Part shown: piece by piece, positions 34,800 through 46,099 of the stretch
Layout: each line of letters opens with the position of its first letter
Numbering within the stretch: position 1 is the first letter of the stretch
Assembly (NCBI GenBank): GCA_038373885.1
Contig: JAWZYV010019608.1
Span: 124,001-188,000 of the forward strand
Length of the DNA stretch: 64,000 nucleotides
Direction of reading: 5' to 3'
DNA from: Cheiracanthium punctorium
Lineage: Eukaryota; Arthropoda; Arachnida; Araneae; Cheiracanthiidae
Translations under genes and position numbers: made by a program
The notes under the pieces: generated by a model
What the model was told of the DNA's origin: nothing
Databases searched by the model: none
What the model saw: only the letters and a program-made list of their open reading frames with translations

Positions 34800-36780
34800 T
34801 CCTGTAAAATTTTAATTTTCAGACATGAGCCTTTTTCGAAATTTGCAATTCATTTACTATCGAAGCTGTGCGCTTGATATCAATGATCTGATTAAAACTC
34901 CCAGAATATCATATCGCAGCAAAGCAATGAAAGTGGTTATTTCTACCTACACCTACACAGAAGAAAGCTGTCAACTGTAGGTAGAGGAATTCGAACTCAG
35001 TTCCCCATACGATCGAACTTCTAAATAAGGTTATGCGAAAAATATGTGAGATTTTTAAAATACACTGGTTTAAAATATCTGTCGTTATGTGGCAGATCCC
35101 GAGGAAATCAAACTGAAGCTCCTGCTCCGGGTGTCAATTCAAGCGTTAGAAATTTATGTCCAGACAACACAGTTGTTTGATGTCCATTTAAAGACAAACT
35201 TGTTCAAAACAAAATATCTCCTGAACATCATTTGAATATTTTTGTAGAAAATCAATAATATGTCTGTAACATTGACATGAAATGGACATGTTACATCTAA
35301 ATTATGTTTTTTTATATCGATATAAACTTGAAAAGCCACCTTGAACTTGTCCACATAAATGTACAGAGCTTGCCCATAAGATATCATTGTGGAAGTCATA
35401 TTTTATCATCGGAATAACTTATGCGAGTATTTGTGTGTCCGTAGCTTGACCGATGTCCATATGGACATGTTCTGGACAAGTTTGTGCTGTATAGAAAGGA
35501 GACTGGGTGAAGGTGGCAGTTTTAACCTTTAAATGAATAGCAATCATTCTGCATCGTATTTTTCACTTCCGGATTAGAGTAGAAGTCAAATTTCTTACGT
35601 CCATTTCACATATAAACTGTAGTTTTTAATAACAAGCGATTTACATTGTGAATAATAAAAGTTTCACATATTTCTTTCAAACTGTGTGTTTTTGGAAAAA
35701 TTAATTAGTTATTCTCAAAACAGACATAGAAAATATAGCTTACAGCTATAGCTCGTTTGTATCGAGCGAACGTCTTTAAAATTTATGCATTTAAGCGTTA
35801 AGTTCAATTTTATCAAGGAAAACTCCAAGATCCGTTCGTGCTGTCTTTTAAAGTTTCTTTTAAGTTATTTTTTTAAAGAAAATATTGATGAATCGTACTA
35901 AAAATACAGAAAGGGAACATCCCATACATATCAGTTGCAACTGTCTCTCGTTTTATTTTTTAGTTATTTTTAATGGATATCTTTTCTGTTGTTGTTGTTA
36001 CTGGATGCATTCGTAAACGACAAACTCGTTGCACGGGTTTTCGTAAGAAAACTAGAATGCGTGTGTTTAGTGCTATCAGTGTCTGTCAGTTTCTTTTGAC
36101 TTTGCGAACAACTTCAGTTTATTTAGTCTCGTCGCCTTGGAGGCGTGTTTGTTTACAATTCGCAAATGCGTTATTTTTGCTGAGGAGAGTTTTTAGTACA
36201 TACTTAATATAAAATCATCAACAGGAATTTTAAAAGAAAGAGTGGCCATAATTGAAATACACAAATCAAAATTTAGGAATTTCAACTTAAACTTCAATTT
36301 TTCAAAAGTATTTAGCAAGAGAAGTTCAAATTTCGCTATTAACGGTTTAAATAAACTTCAATCGAAACACTAAAATATGCATTTTTGAATTTACTAAAAT
36401 GAAAAATACAAGAAAATGATTACCTTTGAAAAATTATGTACCTTCGTAGCAGTTTCTAACGTATGCATGAATTTTCTCCTCGAAAAAATAATATTTGCAG
36501 CTTCAGCAAACGTAAAATACTTTTCATAGCAACATACTTTTCCATAACAACGGACGCCATTTCAAAACAGTATCAACGTGCAGCAAGAGTATTTTCTCAA
36601 CAACTGGACGAACCAGCTCCGAGATCAGTTTATACTCCGTTTGAAACGAAACGCTCTCAGTTTTGTATACGAACGCTCTAGTTTTTAAATTGAATGCACT
36701 CAAGTTTCCTTTACGAAGAATAGATAGAAAATTGTTGCACGAGTGTAACTCGTTTGGTGTTTACGAATGCGGCCGTTGTG
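34800..36780. other. Region with no gene recognised
   Basis: AT-rich, with several open frames of 60-81 codons that have no recognisable domain or splice context. No bounded transposon was found. Confidence 0.35.
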
Positions 36781-36790
36781 AAATTGTATA

Positions 36791-36969
36791 CCGGATTTGT
36801 GTGCTTGTCTCGAAGTACGCTTATAAATCCTCGTCAGAAGGACAACAGAAGGGGGGTGCCCTCCGTGGGGGTATTTCTAAGGGGTCCTAACCCGTATTTA
36901 CGCTAAGTTTCGGAGAAAACCACGGAAAACTCCTTTCAGTGACATAACCACTGTGCCATGGTGAGGCAA
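36791..36969 (-). mobile_element. tRNA-derived SINE, copy 2
   Basis: Same family and strand as 34533-34791, with the same tail (GACGAGGATTTATAAGCG) and core; about 70 bp around the B box is deleted. About 90% similar in the tail, by eye. Confidence 0.72.
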
Positions 36970-37052
36970 CATATTTTACCACGGTTACATTTTGGGCATA
37001 TAAGCTGGCCAATTAAATTGAGGATTTTCTTTTTCTATCAGCATGGGTTTGC

Positions 37053-37285
37053 ATGTAGGACGATCATCAACTAGTGGCAGAAAGAAAATACTCCACCCTC
37101 TTTTAATGATTAGCTACATAAACACCCTTTAGCGACGCATAACGACGAATCATGATGCAATCTATAACTAACGCACGCATGTGCGCAACATAAACTTAAT
37201 TATTACGACTAACAGCGCCATCTTGCATGCAAATTTCGTTTAGATCTTTTAAAATACGTCGATGATCGTCCTATATCCCAGTCCG
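37053..37285. mobile_element. MITE with GGACGATCATC ends, copy 1
   Basis: Left end carries TAGGACGATCATCAAC and the right end GTCGATGATCGTCCTATATC, inverted copies. The interior (gattagctacataa, ttagcgacgcataacg, atgatgcaatct, gcacgcatgtgcgcaac, agcgccatcttgc) recurs at 49546-49780 and, inverted, at 57465-57723. Confidence 0.7.
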
Positions 37286-37289
37286 TGTC

Positions 37290-39670
37290 TATCAGGCAGA
37301 ATAAAATCCCTTAGAGTGCACATCTGTTTCTCTTGATTTATGAAGTCACGCAGGAGAGAGGTTGTATATATATATATATATATTTGTATTTTAACATGTT
37401 ATTGATTATTCAGGTATTTTAAGTAAATTTATAACATAAAACTGTAAATTTAAATTATAGGTGGTTCTCTTGCATAAACCTTCATGCTAACAAGTGACCT
37501 TCCGTTGTTTAATAAGATCCTGTAACATGTTTATGTGAAATGGTTGGATAGCAGCACAACTAGTATTTCACAAATTTAATCTATTTTAGACTTTGTTCTT
37601 TTAAAGCATCTTTAAATGGTTTATCGTTACAACTTCATGAGTGCACAAAGTAGCCTCTAATGCTGTATCATATTTAAATCTAATCCGATAATATACGTCT
37701 ATTTCGAAAAAATGTAGGATCATTGCATTGTGAAAGTAATTTTTTCTGCTAAATCTCTTTTCACATCTCGTAATTTAAAGTTCTTAAAGTAAGTGGTTGA
37801 GCACACTGCTTGTATCGATAAATAAGTTAGATTAAATAAGAGGAAACATTTCGCAGTTTACCAAACTGGCCACTTTCAGAAACATTGCAGCGTGTGGCAG
37901 AAAATACTGACAAGTATTTGCGCCGTTACTCAATTGTCGGACAAACTTTGATTTTTTTTCAACTTTCATTGCATGTCAGTTATAAAATGTTGCTTTTTTT
38001 GTAAACTTAACGAATTTCCAATTTCTTGGATAAGCTCTATCCTGTACGCTTGTCGAATCCAGTGAAATTGTTTAATTTTTCATTAGTTTTAAATATTCCA
38101 TAAATGTCAAAGTTTGGAAGACGGGGATTCCGCCGTAAAAGAACAATCCGATTTATTGGAAGGTTAACTGGGAGAAAAGGTCAGTTTTGACCATTTATAG
38201 CCGCTTTCGATTCTGTAGGAGAGTAACAATCTGAATAATTAAACTCTACATGTTTACAACCTGCATAAATTTTTCTTTAATCGTTTTTACTATTCCCCCC
38301 CCCCCAAGAACGCCGCTTCAATCTATTATTTACATGGCTAACAAACTTTTAGTACTCGTTATTGCATGAACTAAAGTATTGTACTTATATTCATACTTTA
38401 CTGTTATGGCGTGATAACTGCAGAATTGTTTTCATATCAAACTGTTTATAGAATCGCAATGATATTCACCGATGTCACTTATACGTAATAGGACCGACTT
38501 CCACTGAACTCTTGCATTTTTAATAGTGTTAACATCGCTTTAATTTTGAATTAATCTCAATGTAAAATGGAGGAAAAACAAACAATTTCAAGACTGGTAA
38601 ATTTAACATATTATATACTACACGGTCACTGCATAAGTCGCGGATCAGTTAATTCATGCATTATAGTGAAAAACTGTTTTTGCTTATAAAAATGTGTGTA
38701 CTAATATAAATGAACAATACTTATTTATTCAAAACTCGTAACTTGGTTGCTCCTCGCCCTCTCAGCAACGCAATCTTCATTTGCATCTCTCCGATAATAC
38801 TCTGTAATTTATAACTGTTATTCAACTACTAATCGATCAGTATTGTAACACTGATCATGTCCCCACACCCACACACCTCAATTTTTAAAGCCTATGAAAA
38901 ATCAACTGACAAAGTCAACTTATTAAGCCCATTAGGCCTATGGTTAGAAACGGGGGCTTTATTAAATTATGAATTGCTATAAGGAACAAGATCTTCATTA
39001 CAAACGTATTAACGAGGACGATTTCCTTCACTGTACACAGCGAACGTTTCATTAAAATTGACATAATTCTTCAGTCGGACAGTGGACTGTACTCTGACGT
39101 ATGCATTGAGAATCTAAGTAGTTTTAACGCATCATTTGCAAGATTTTAAACATTAACTGTGCTTTAGAATAGTGCTATGACTTATCAGTGTAGTAAAGTA
39201 CTTTTCGATAGAGCATAAACTTTGTTCTAAAGAGCATTTACAAATGCTTCAAATGATTAAAATTTAAATTTTGTGATAAATAGCTATTAAAATGGCCTGT
39301 AAAATATGTGAAGTTTTTAAAATTAATATTGGCTGGTAATTTGTGTTAGTTTCGGGCAGAGATTTAAATTTAATTTTGAAGGTCCGACTAAAGACTTAAG
39401 CTTGGAAGAAAATTTCCAGATTACTCTGAAATTCAACTATGAAAAGCTTAATAGTTGCGATTGTTACTTTGTTTTAAGACTGATAGCTATCAATTCAGCA
39501 GTTCCTTGGTCCATTATTTTCCTCAATTCTGAATAAACAAATCCTTTTGAGCACTGAAAGTTCGTCGGAGAAACTGATCTAAAAATAATAATCAATTTCT
39601 TTCTCCAACATTTATCATTAATTGTTTATTTAAAATATAAAATTAAATGTTGTAATTACTGTTTTTTTTC
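37290..39670. other. Region upstream of the serpin
   Basis: Contains a (TA)n run at 37366-37384 and long AT-rich stretches. A non-coding first exon of the serpin should lie here or further upstream, because a clear splice acceptor ends at 39679, 3 nt before its start codon. The exon itself cannot be located from sequence. Confidence 0.4.
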
Positions 39671-39675
39671 TCTTT

Positions 39676-39679
39676 ACAG
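39676..39679 (+). promoter_or_regulatory. Splice acceptor of a probable non-coding serpin exon
   Basis: A long pyrimidine tract (from 39661) ending in ACAG, 3 nt before the ATG. It is the best reason to think the serpin 5' UTR is spliced. Confidence 0.6.
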
Positions 39680-39682
39680 AAA

Positions 39683-39913
39683 ATGTTAAGATCTGGTGTA
39701 ATTCTAACTGCTTTGCTTGGAATCGCTTCTGGGGTGGATATCGATTTGCTCCTAGATCAGGTCTACAGACTCGGTTACGCCAACAACTATTTTGCTGTCA
39801 ACCTCCACAGAGAATTGGCTGAAGCTACCGAAGGAAATGTCATCTTTTCTCCGTTTTCAGTATCTTCAGTTCTCACTATGCTGTATAAAGGGGCTAGAGG
39901 AGAAACTGCAGAG
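39683..39913 (+). CDS. Serpin coding exon 1
   Basis: 77 codons: signal peptide, helix A region and the NVIFSPFSV motif, ending GARGETAE at the donor gtaagg. The next exon starts EMKRVLGY, reconstituting the family motif exactly. The frame stays open for 15 more codons into the intron; these are not coding. Codons are A/T-ending, unlike exons 2 and 3. Confidence 0.95.
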
Positions 39914-42900
39914 GTAAGGTTAGGTGTATATAGCCAAATTGATCGATACTTACCATGACCAACAATCGGGCGCGTAGCCAGGAAAATTTTTCGGGGGGGG
40001 GATATGCGCCTGGAAAATATTTCGGGGGGGGATATGAACTTATATGTGTATAAATAGACGGAATTTCATCACTAATCCAAACATTTCGGGGGGGGATATA
40101 TCCCGATATCCCCCCCCCTGGCTACGCCCCTGCCAACAATGACCCTTTAGTCTCCTTTTCTACAAAATGTTGTTGAAGTTGTTGGAATAAACATTTTAAC
40201 CCTTTGAGGCGCAACTCTTTCCCAATTCTGAAAAAAGGGCAGCCGTTGCCATCGCTCGACTGGCGGACGATCGAAACGTTTATCGCGTGCCACAGATCTA
40301 GACCCTTTTTGGACGACAGCTGGCTGTGCCCGCACAGCCAGCACGTTTCGATCGTCCGCCAGTCAAGCGATGGCAACGGCTGCCCTTTTTTCGGCATTGG
40401 GCAATCTATCCAGGTGTTCTCGCAGTCTTGTGTCGACAGCTGGCTGTGCTCAGCCAGCTGTCGTCAAACAAGGGTCTCTAGATCTGTTGCACGCGATGAA
40501 CGTTCGGATCGTCCGCCATCTTTCTGGTAGTTAAGTCGAGCGATGGCAACGGCTGCCCTTTTTCAGCATGGGCAATCTATCCGGATGTTCTCGCATTCTT
40601 CCATTTTTCAGCAGATGTCAGTGCTGTTAAAAAGAATCGTGCCCATTTTTTAACTGGAAGTGACGTGCTAAAAAGTAAAGGATTCTCGTGGAGCTCTGTC
40701 ACCCGCAACTATTTTTATAATAATCAAATCTATTCTTCGTGACTGGCAAGTCAAAACGTCAGAGTTGGGTGTTCCCAGAGCGGGATCACTGCGCCTTAAA
40801 GGGTTAAGCGAAAAGAAATGTTTTGTTGTAAAATTAAGACTAGGATTTTTTAAACATGCATTACCACTTGTTCTTCGGCTGTTTTTCTCACGACCCACCT
40901 GCAAACGCTCTACTCCCCCTGATATCGAATGGGGGGGGGGGTGGACACCGGTTGGAAAACGCTGCTCTAGTGTTTCAATTATCAGATTAGTAACCAGAGT
41001 TTATCTATCCCAGAGGTTCCCAACATTTTCTGGACCACCACCCCCTTCTAGGAAAAATCGCAATCTCTTTCCCATATGAGCTAATTTTAAATGTTAAAAT
41101 ATTATTACATATCTGTCCCTAACTAATCGGTTTATCGTTTAAAAAATCTAAGTAGGAATGGATAAGTAGAAATTCATTTCAGTCATTTTCTTAGTCCAGG
41201 GTCTCGACAAGTCATTTCAAGCGCTCGGATTCTGGTTGAAACAGGTTAGTTAAACTGCATGTTTGGTTAACGACTTGCCAGGACTTCTCGCAGTCAATCT
41301 ATTCTAAACTAAATCGGATTCGGTGTAGATATACCTAATGCTAACTTTGAAATCCTTGCGCGATAAGATAGTTTACATCGATAAAATATTTACTCATGAA
41401 AACGAATATTTTTCAAAATATTAAATGTTTCTCCTAAGTACGAGTACGGCCAGGTCCGGATTGGGAGGTAGGGGCCCGTCCGTCTCAAGAGAAGGGGGGG
41501 GCCCAGGTTGTGTAACCGATAAATATTAGGATATGTTAACTTTCGGGGTATGGGGGAGGAATGGTGTTATTATGATTGATAATTAATGCATTAATAAGAT
41601 ATTGATCTATTAATATGCGTCATTCATATTAATGAATCCCTTGCTCATTCGGGAACCCTCTCTCATAAATTTTTGAGAACTACATTTAAAATGAAGTGTT
41701 TGGAAGCCTTCAAGGCGCAATTGCAGCTACAAAAAAATTTTGCAAGTGTCAAACTTCTTTTAAGTGCTATCAGTATAGCACTCTTTTTTTTATTTTCTTT
41801 CTGTTTGGGAGCCCGCTCTCGGCAGGGAGGGCCCACCCGTCTGCAGACAGTCGGACACACTGGTCAGTCCTGAGTACGGCACGACTGACCCTCTGTACTT
41901 AAACTCCCCTTTTTTGTCTTTGACACAACATTGGAAAGCTCCAGCGCACGCAAAGGGGGCGATACGGGCCCCCCTTGGAATGAATGATCACTCCGTATTG
42001 AAACTATTCATATTTCTAAGAACGTTCTTAAAGGCAAAATTAAGCCGGGTTCTTCAACACCCCGTATGAGGGACAAAACTTGAATTGCTCAGCCACGTCT
42101 ATTTAAGCATGGGTACTTGGGTGCAAAGGCGCATGCTTCGACCAGATGGTCAGCCTGACGCAAGGTAACCACAGTTTGGTTTCATTTTATCGACCCCCAC
42201 CCAAGTGATGAAATACTAGGCCCGATCTTGCTCCAACCAGAGAATCCAACTGTAGGCTAATGGCATGGTACCACTATTTTTGATAATCATTACATCTTAT
42301 TGGTCTAGGATAGAGGTAGATAGAACTTCAGAATAAAATGAAACTTTACGTTTATGAATGGAAAGCCCAAGATCAGTTTATTTTGAAAGTTAAAATTAGC
42401 GCACTTCTGATATGTTCCGGAATATAAATTAAGTCTGGTTTGTTTCAGCCCGAATTCGAGAAAATTTGGAATTTCCTGCAAGCAAAAGATAGTTTCGGAA
42501 TAAGCAGCATAATAAGTCCAGCTTTTAGTCCAGCGCAGCTGTGCCGGGCACAGCCAGCTGTCGTCATAAAATGGTCTCTAGATCTGTGGCACGCGATGCA
42601 CGTTTCGATCGTCCGCCATCTTGCTGGTAGTTAAGTCGAGCGATGTCAACGGCTGCCCTTTTCTCAGCATTGGGCAATCTATCCAGCTCTTCTCGCGTTC
42701 TTCCATTTTTCAGCAGGTGTCAGTGCTGTTCCAAAATAATCGTGACCAATTTTTTTACGGGGAAATGACGTGCTAAAAAGTAAAGGATTTCTCGTGTCAC
42801 CATGTCACCCGCAACTATTTTTATAGAAATTCAATCTATTCTTCGTGACTGGCAACAACAGTTAAAACGTCAGTTTGGTGTTGCCACAGAGCGGCACAAC

Positions 42901-45900
42901 ACTACGCGTTAAAGGGTTTTAAAGCAGTGGGATTTTATAACGCTGTTGTCGTTTTTATTTCAGGAGATGAAGAGAGTCCTGGGATACAGTATAATAAGGG
43001 ACGAATCCGACGTGTTCTCCGCCTTCCAGTTCTACCTGTTGACCCTGCTCGGCCACATGAATCCCAGAGTGTACACCATAAACAGCGCCTCCGCCATGCT
43101 GATCGACAACACGTTCCCCGTCCTGCCGGAGTTCAAGTCGGAGATGCGGGACGTGTTCCAGGCGTACGTGGAGGACGTCAACATGGCCCAGGAAAGTGCG
43201 GCAGCCGTGGAGAGGATGAATACCTGGGTGAGGATAAAGACCAAAGGCAACATCCAGTCCCTTGCAGACGGCGTCGATCCCGAAACGACGGTGTTCCTTG
43301 CCAGTGCGGCCTACTTCAAAGGAGCCTGGAAAGTGAAGTTCGACGAGGAGGACACGAAGTTGCATCCTTTCTACAACGGAGGACTGAAGTCGAATGTTAG
43401 GTAAGTATGAATAAGGTGGACCATACGTCCTCGAAATTAGAGGACAGTCCCCAAATATAGATCTTTTTTTTCATTTTGTCCCCAAATTTAAAGATTAGTA
43501 CATTTTTCCCCCTGAAAGTTTCAGTTTAGTTAATTTCTTTCAGAAAAAACTGAAAAATAAGAAATAAACTAAAAGCGCCATCTACTGAGAGAAACAATGA
43601 AATTCGATCTCTCATGTACATAGACATTCAATAAAGTATCAGACTACGAGCCAAATTTCCCATTTCAGTTTTGTTAATGATTAATCGCTTTTCATGAAGA
43701 ACCATGCTTCAAACATGAAATTGACGTACGAAAATTTTCTTGCACTCGAATACTTTTTTGAGGGTGTTCAAAGTTTAAGGAAAAAGGATCACAAAATGTT
43801 CCAATGTAAAAAGCAATGTCTTCCGAAAAATACAAATACTATTCAAAGAGTTAAATTTCGAATAAATCGCAATCTTTCAACATGTTTCTTTCATATTCTG
43901 GTTTAAATATTTATAAATGGATGAAATACTTCCATTATATCAATTGTGTATTCTTATTTCTAATAAATTAAAGTTCTATTAGAGTTCATTTTTAAGTATC
44001 AAAGTCGGTCAAGATTTAAAGTATGGGTATACATGGTAATATGTTGTGTCCTCGAATAAGCCCTCAAATATTTTCTAGTGTCTCCAAGTTTTCCTTGAAT
44101 TCGAGGACAATGCTTGATTTGTCCCCAAAATGCTGTTTAGAAATATGGTCGCCTTAAGTATGAAGGGTGTTTGAAAAGGTAATCGTCCAACTTAGCATGC
44201 TTGTCTGTCATTTCACGACAGGCGAGATTTGCATAGGAAATTGTATTCGGAAATGCAATTAGTGACCGCTAGAGGGGGGATATTAGCTGGCTTATGAAAT
44301 CGTGATCATTTAGCAACGAACGATGCCGAAGATGGATGAATCGGTTTATTAACTAAAGAGTTGGTTGAATCCATAAAGTGTATGGTAGAGTGGATGGGAA
44401 TAGACAAGCGGCGGTACGCATACCTTGAGTGCAATGTTCGCAGGTGTAGAAGTTACGGAGAAATGATGTCAAAAGGGGCGACTTTTATTAAATGAATTCT
44501 TGGAGGGAGTAACATCGAATATAGACTACTGATCGCATTTAAAAGTATTAAAGTGAGGTTGAAAAGGCAAACGTATGAAGAGTTTAAAGCATTTAATCGC
44601 ACAAGTAAAATTTTAAAATAGCAATATTATATTGGGATATTCCCCCCTCCCCCTACTGCGAAACGCACCGCAGACAATACGGAGTTTGTGCTTGGAGGCT
44701 TCACTCACGGTAAAGCTAACGTGAAATGCCATTTGACAATACAGCGCACGTAGAACATCCGAAACGTGGTTGGTCAAAATACTCGGTGTAGCGTTAACGT
44801 AGGAAGAAACCGTATGCACAAACTCCCCAATTTTAAACTTGCAGAAATGGCTACTTTTGACTCTTAGTTTACATTCTTTCTTGATATTTCAAGGAGTTCC
44901 TAAATTTAAATTGTAGGGTTTTGTATATATTAACCCTTTGAGGCGCAATCCTTTTCGCAATTCTGAAAAAGGGCAGCCGTTGTCATCGCTCGACTTAACT
45001 ACCAGCAAGATGTAACAGCTGGCTGTGCCGCACAGCCAGCTGTCGTCAAGAAAGGGTCTCTAGATCTGTGGCCCGCGATGAATGTTTCGATCGTCCGCCA
45101 TCGATCTGGTAGTTAAGTCGAGCGATGGTAACGGCTGCCCTTCTTCAGCATTGGGCAATCTGTCCAGCTGTTCTCGCATTCTTCAATTTTTCAGCAGATG
45201 TCAGTGCTGTTAAAAATAATCGCGACGTGCTAAAAAAGTAAGATTCTCGTGGAGCTATGCCACCGGCAACTATTTTTATAGAAATCGAATCCATTCTTCG
45301 TGACTGGCAACGGTCAAAACGCTCAAGTTTGGTGTTCCCAGAGCGGGAACACTGCGCGTTAAAGGGTTAATTTCTTATCCTCGGATATGTGCGATGAATT
45401 TTAACTTCACTAACTGGCTTCTTGATCTTTTTATAGCAACGTCTGGATGATGCACGCTTATCCAAGTATTCGCCATTTCGATGACGAGGACGAAGATTTT
45501 ACAGCTGTCGAACTCTTCTACGAAGGCCGCGATATATCCATGGTGATCTACCTGCCGACGGAACTGGACGGACTCCACTCCCTGGAGAAGTACATGACGG
45601 CGTCGAAGCTGGCGCAGGTCCGCAACCGGATGTTCTTCACGCGGGTGCACTTGACCATGCCGCGGTTCAAGCTGGAGATGGACAGGAGCCTGACGAGGCC
45701 GCTGAAGAACCTGGGGATGACGAGGATATTCGGCCTCAGGGCGAACTTGACGGGGATGATACCGCAAGGCCGTGCGCTGTGTCTGGATGACGTGAAGCAC
45801 AAAGCCATGATCGAAGTGAACGAGAAGGGGACCGTTGCTGCGGCCGTCACCAGGTCCATCATGACAAAGTCGATGCCTCTGCCGGACCCGGATCCGGAGT

Positions 45901-46001
45901 TCAAAGTGGACCACCCTTTCCTGTTCGCTCTGTTCGACACCCGGACAGACATGGTGCTGTTCATGGGCAGGATAAATAACTTGAAGAATGAAAGTGCTTG
46001 A
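39683..46001 (+). CDS. Secreted serpin, complete, 3 coding exons
   Basis: A serine protease inhibitor family member, secreted. Exons 39683-39913, 42964-43400 and 45437-46001 join in phase (0, then 2) at GT-AG sites to give 410 residues, a normal serpin length. Residues 1-17 are a signal peptide (hydrophobic VILTALLGIASG). Family motifs follow in order: NVIFSPFSVSSVLTMLYKGA-RGETAEEMKRVLGY, SAAYFKGAWKVKF, then the hinge EKGTVAAAVT (352-361), then DHPFLFALFDTRTDMVLFMGRI near the C-terminus. The hinge fits the inhibitory consensus except Val at P9. Counting 17 residues from Glu352 puts P1 at Ser368 and P1' at Met369, with Lys367 at P2; the cleavage site is a prediction. No KDEL signal. The start codon follows an acceptor by 3 nt, implying a non-coding first exon. 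Confidence 0.95.
39967..40132. mobile_element. hAT MITE of the CAG-GCGTAGCC family (serpin intron 1)
   Basis: 166 bp with exact 8-bp duplications CCAACAAT (39959-39966 and 40133-40140). Ends CGGGCGCGTAGCCAGG and CAGGGGCGTAGCCAGG (minus strand). Contains three G runs. Inserted 53 bp past the serpin exon 1 donor. Confidence 0.88.
40200..40803. mobile_element. piggyBac-like fold-back MITE, copy A (serpin intron 1)
   Basis: Flanked by TTAA (40196-40199, 40804-40807). Left tip CCCTTTGAGGCGCAAC, right tip (minus) CCCTTTAAGGCGCAG. The middle is a large inverted repeat: the left arm (aaaagggcagccgttgccat ...) is repeated as its complement on the right. Open frames here on both strands come from the palindrome. 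Confidence 0.85.
40810..42530. other. Serpin intron 1, middle part
   Basis: Fragments of hAT-type ends: CACCGGTTGGAAAACGCTG near 40950, CAGAGGTTCCCAAC at 41011-41024 and G/C runs at 40928-40940 and 41490-41510. None could be paired with a TSD. No extra serpin exon is needed, since exons 1 and 2 join exactly. Confidence 0.45.
42537..42918. mobile_element. piggyBac-like fold-back MITE, copy B, left-truncated
   Basis: Starts inside the palindrome centre (GTGCCGGGCACAGCCAGCTG) and runs to a degenerate right tip (cgttaaagggttttaa). It ends about 45 bp before the serpin exon 2, close to where the branch point and pyrimidine tract should be. Confidence 0.8.
42964..43400 (+). CDS. Serpin coding exon 2
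   Basis: Residues 78-222 plus two bases, from EMKRVLGY through NTWVRIKTKGNIQ and SAAYFKGAWKVKF to LKSNV. Acceptor tatttcag, donor gtaagt. GC-rich, G/C-ending codons produce several long shadow frames on both strands, which were discarded. Confidence 0.97.
43412..44156. mobile_element. Non-autonomous DNA transposon at the serpin exon 2 donor
   Basis: 745 bp with inverted tips TAAGGTGGACCATACG and TAAGGCGACCATATTT (minus strand), flanked by exact 8-bp copies of AGTATGAA (43404-43411 and 44157-44164). The left duplication overlaps the donor gtaagtatgaa, whose first base is 43401. Subterminal blocks 'cctcgaattagaggac' and 'gtccccaaa' occur at both ends. hAT is the likely superfamily by TSD length. 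Confidence 0.85.
44934..45366. mobile_element. piggyBac-like fold-back MITE, copy C (serpin intron 2)
   Basis: Flanked by TTAA at 44930-44933 and 45367-45370. Left tip CCCTTTGAGGCGCAATCC, right tip (minus) CCCTTTAACGCGCAGTG. Its right end is 70 bp before the serpin exon 3. Confidence 0.88.
45437..46001 (+). CDS. Serpin coding exon 3 (hinge, reactive loop, C-terminus)
   Basis: Completes Ser223 and encodes residues to 410 and TGA. Contains DISMVIYLP, the hinge and reactive centre loop, and the C-terminal DHPFLF...FMGRI signature. Acceptor tttatag. Antisense frames of 163 and 179 codons overlap it but are shadows of its GC-rich codons. Confidence 0.97.
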
Positions 46002-46054
46002 AGCAGGGAGGTTGTTTCAGTTTGCGACGATTTTGTCATGTAATGAAATCTTGC

Positions 46055-46060
46055 AATAAA
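46055..46060 (+). terminator. Serpin polyadenylation signal
   Basis: AATAAA 54 nt after the serpin stop codon, followed by a T-rich then GT-rich stretch (ttttttttatcgtgcttgtttt) that suits a downstream element. Confidence 0.75.
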
Positions 46061-46099
46061 TATTGGGATTTTTTTTTATCGTGCTTGTTTTCTCACTGT

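Noticed and set aside
35973..36212. 79-codon plus-strand frame
   Set aside because: No recognisable domain, no splice context, not repeated elsewhere in the window; chance length for this composition.
40122..40530. Overlapping open frames on both strands of about 65-108 codons
   Set aside because: They translate the two arms of the fold-back MITE; the same frames recur at 53.8, 56.1, 60.3 and 62.2 kb.
42440..42634. Possible extra serpin exon (open frame from 42440)
   Set aside because: Exons 1 and 2 join exactly in the conserved RGETAEEMKRVLGY motif, and half of this frame lies in MITE copy B.
42927..43400. 157-codon plus-strand frame overlapping serpin exon 2
   Set aside because: It is a frame-shifted shadow of the exon; the proper frame continues the serpin fold.
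45375..46039. Long antisense open frames opposite serpin exon 3 (179 and 163 codons)
   Set aside because: They mirror G/C-ending codons of the true exon; the plus-strand frame has full serpin homology and correct splice sites.
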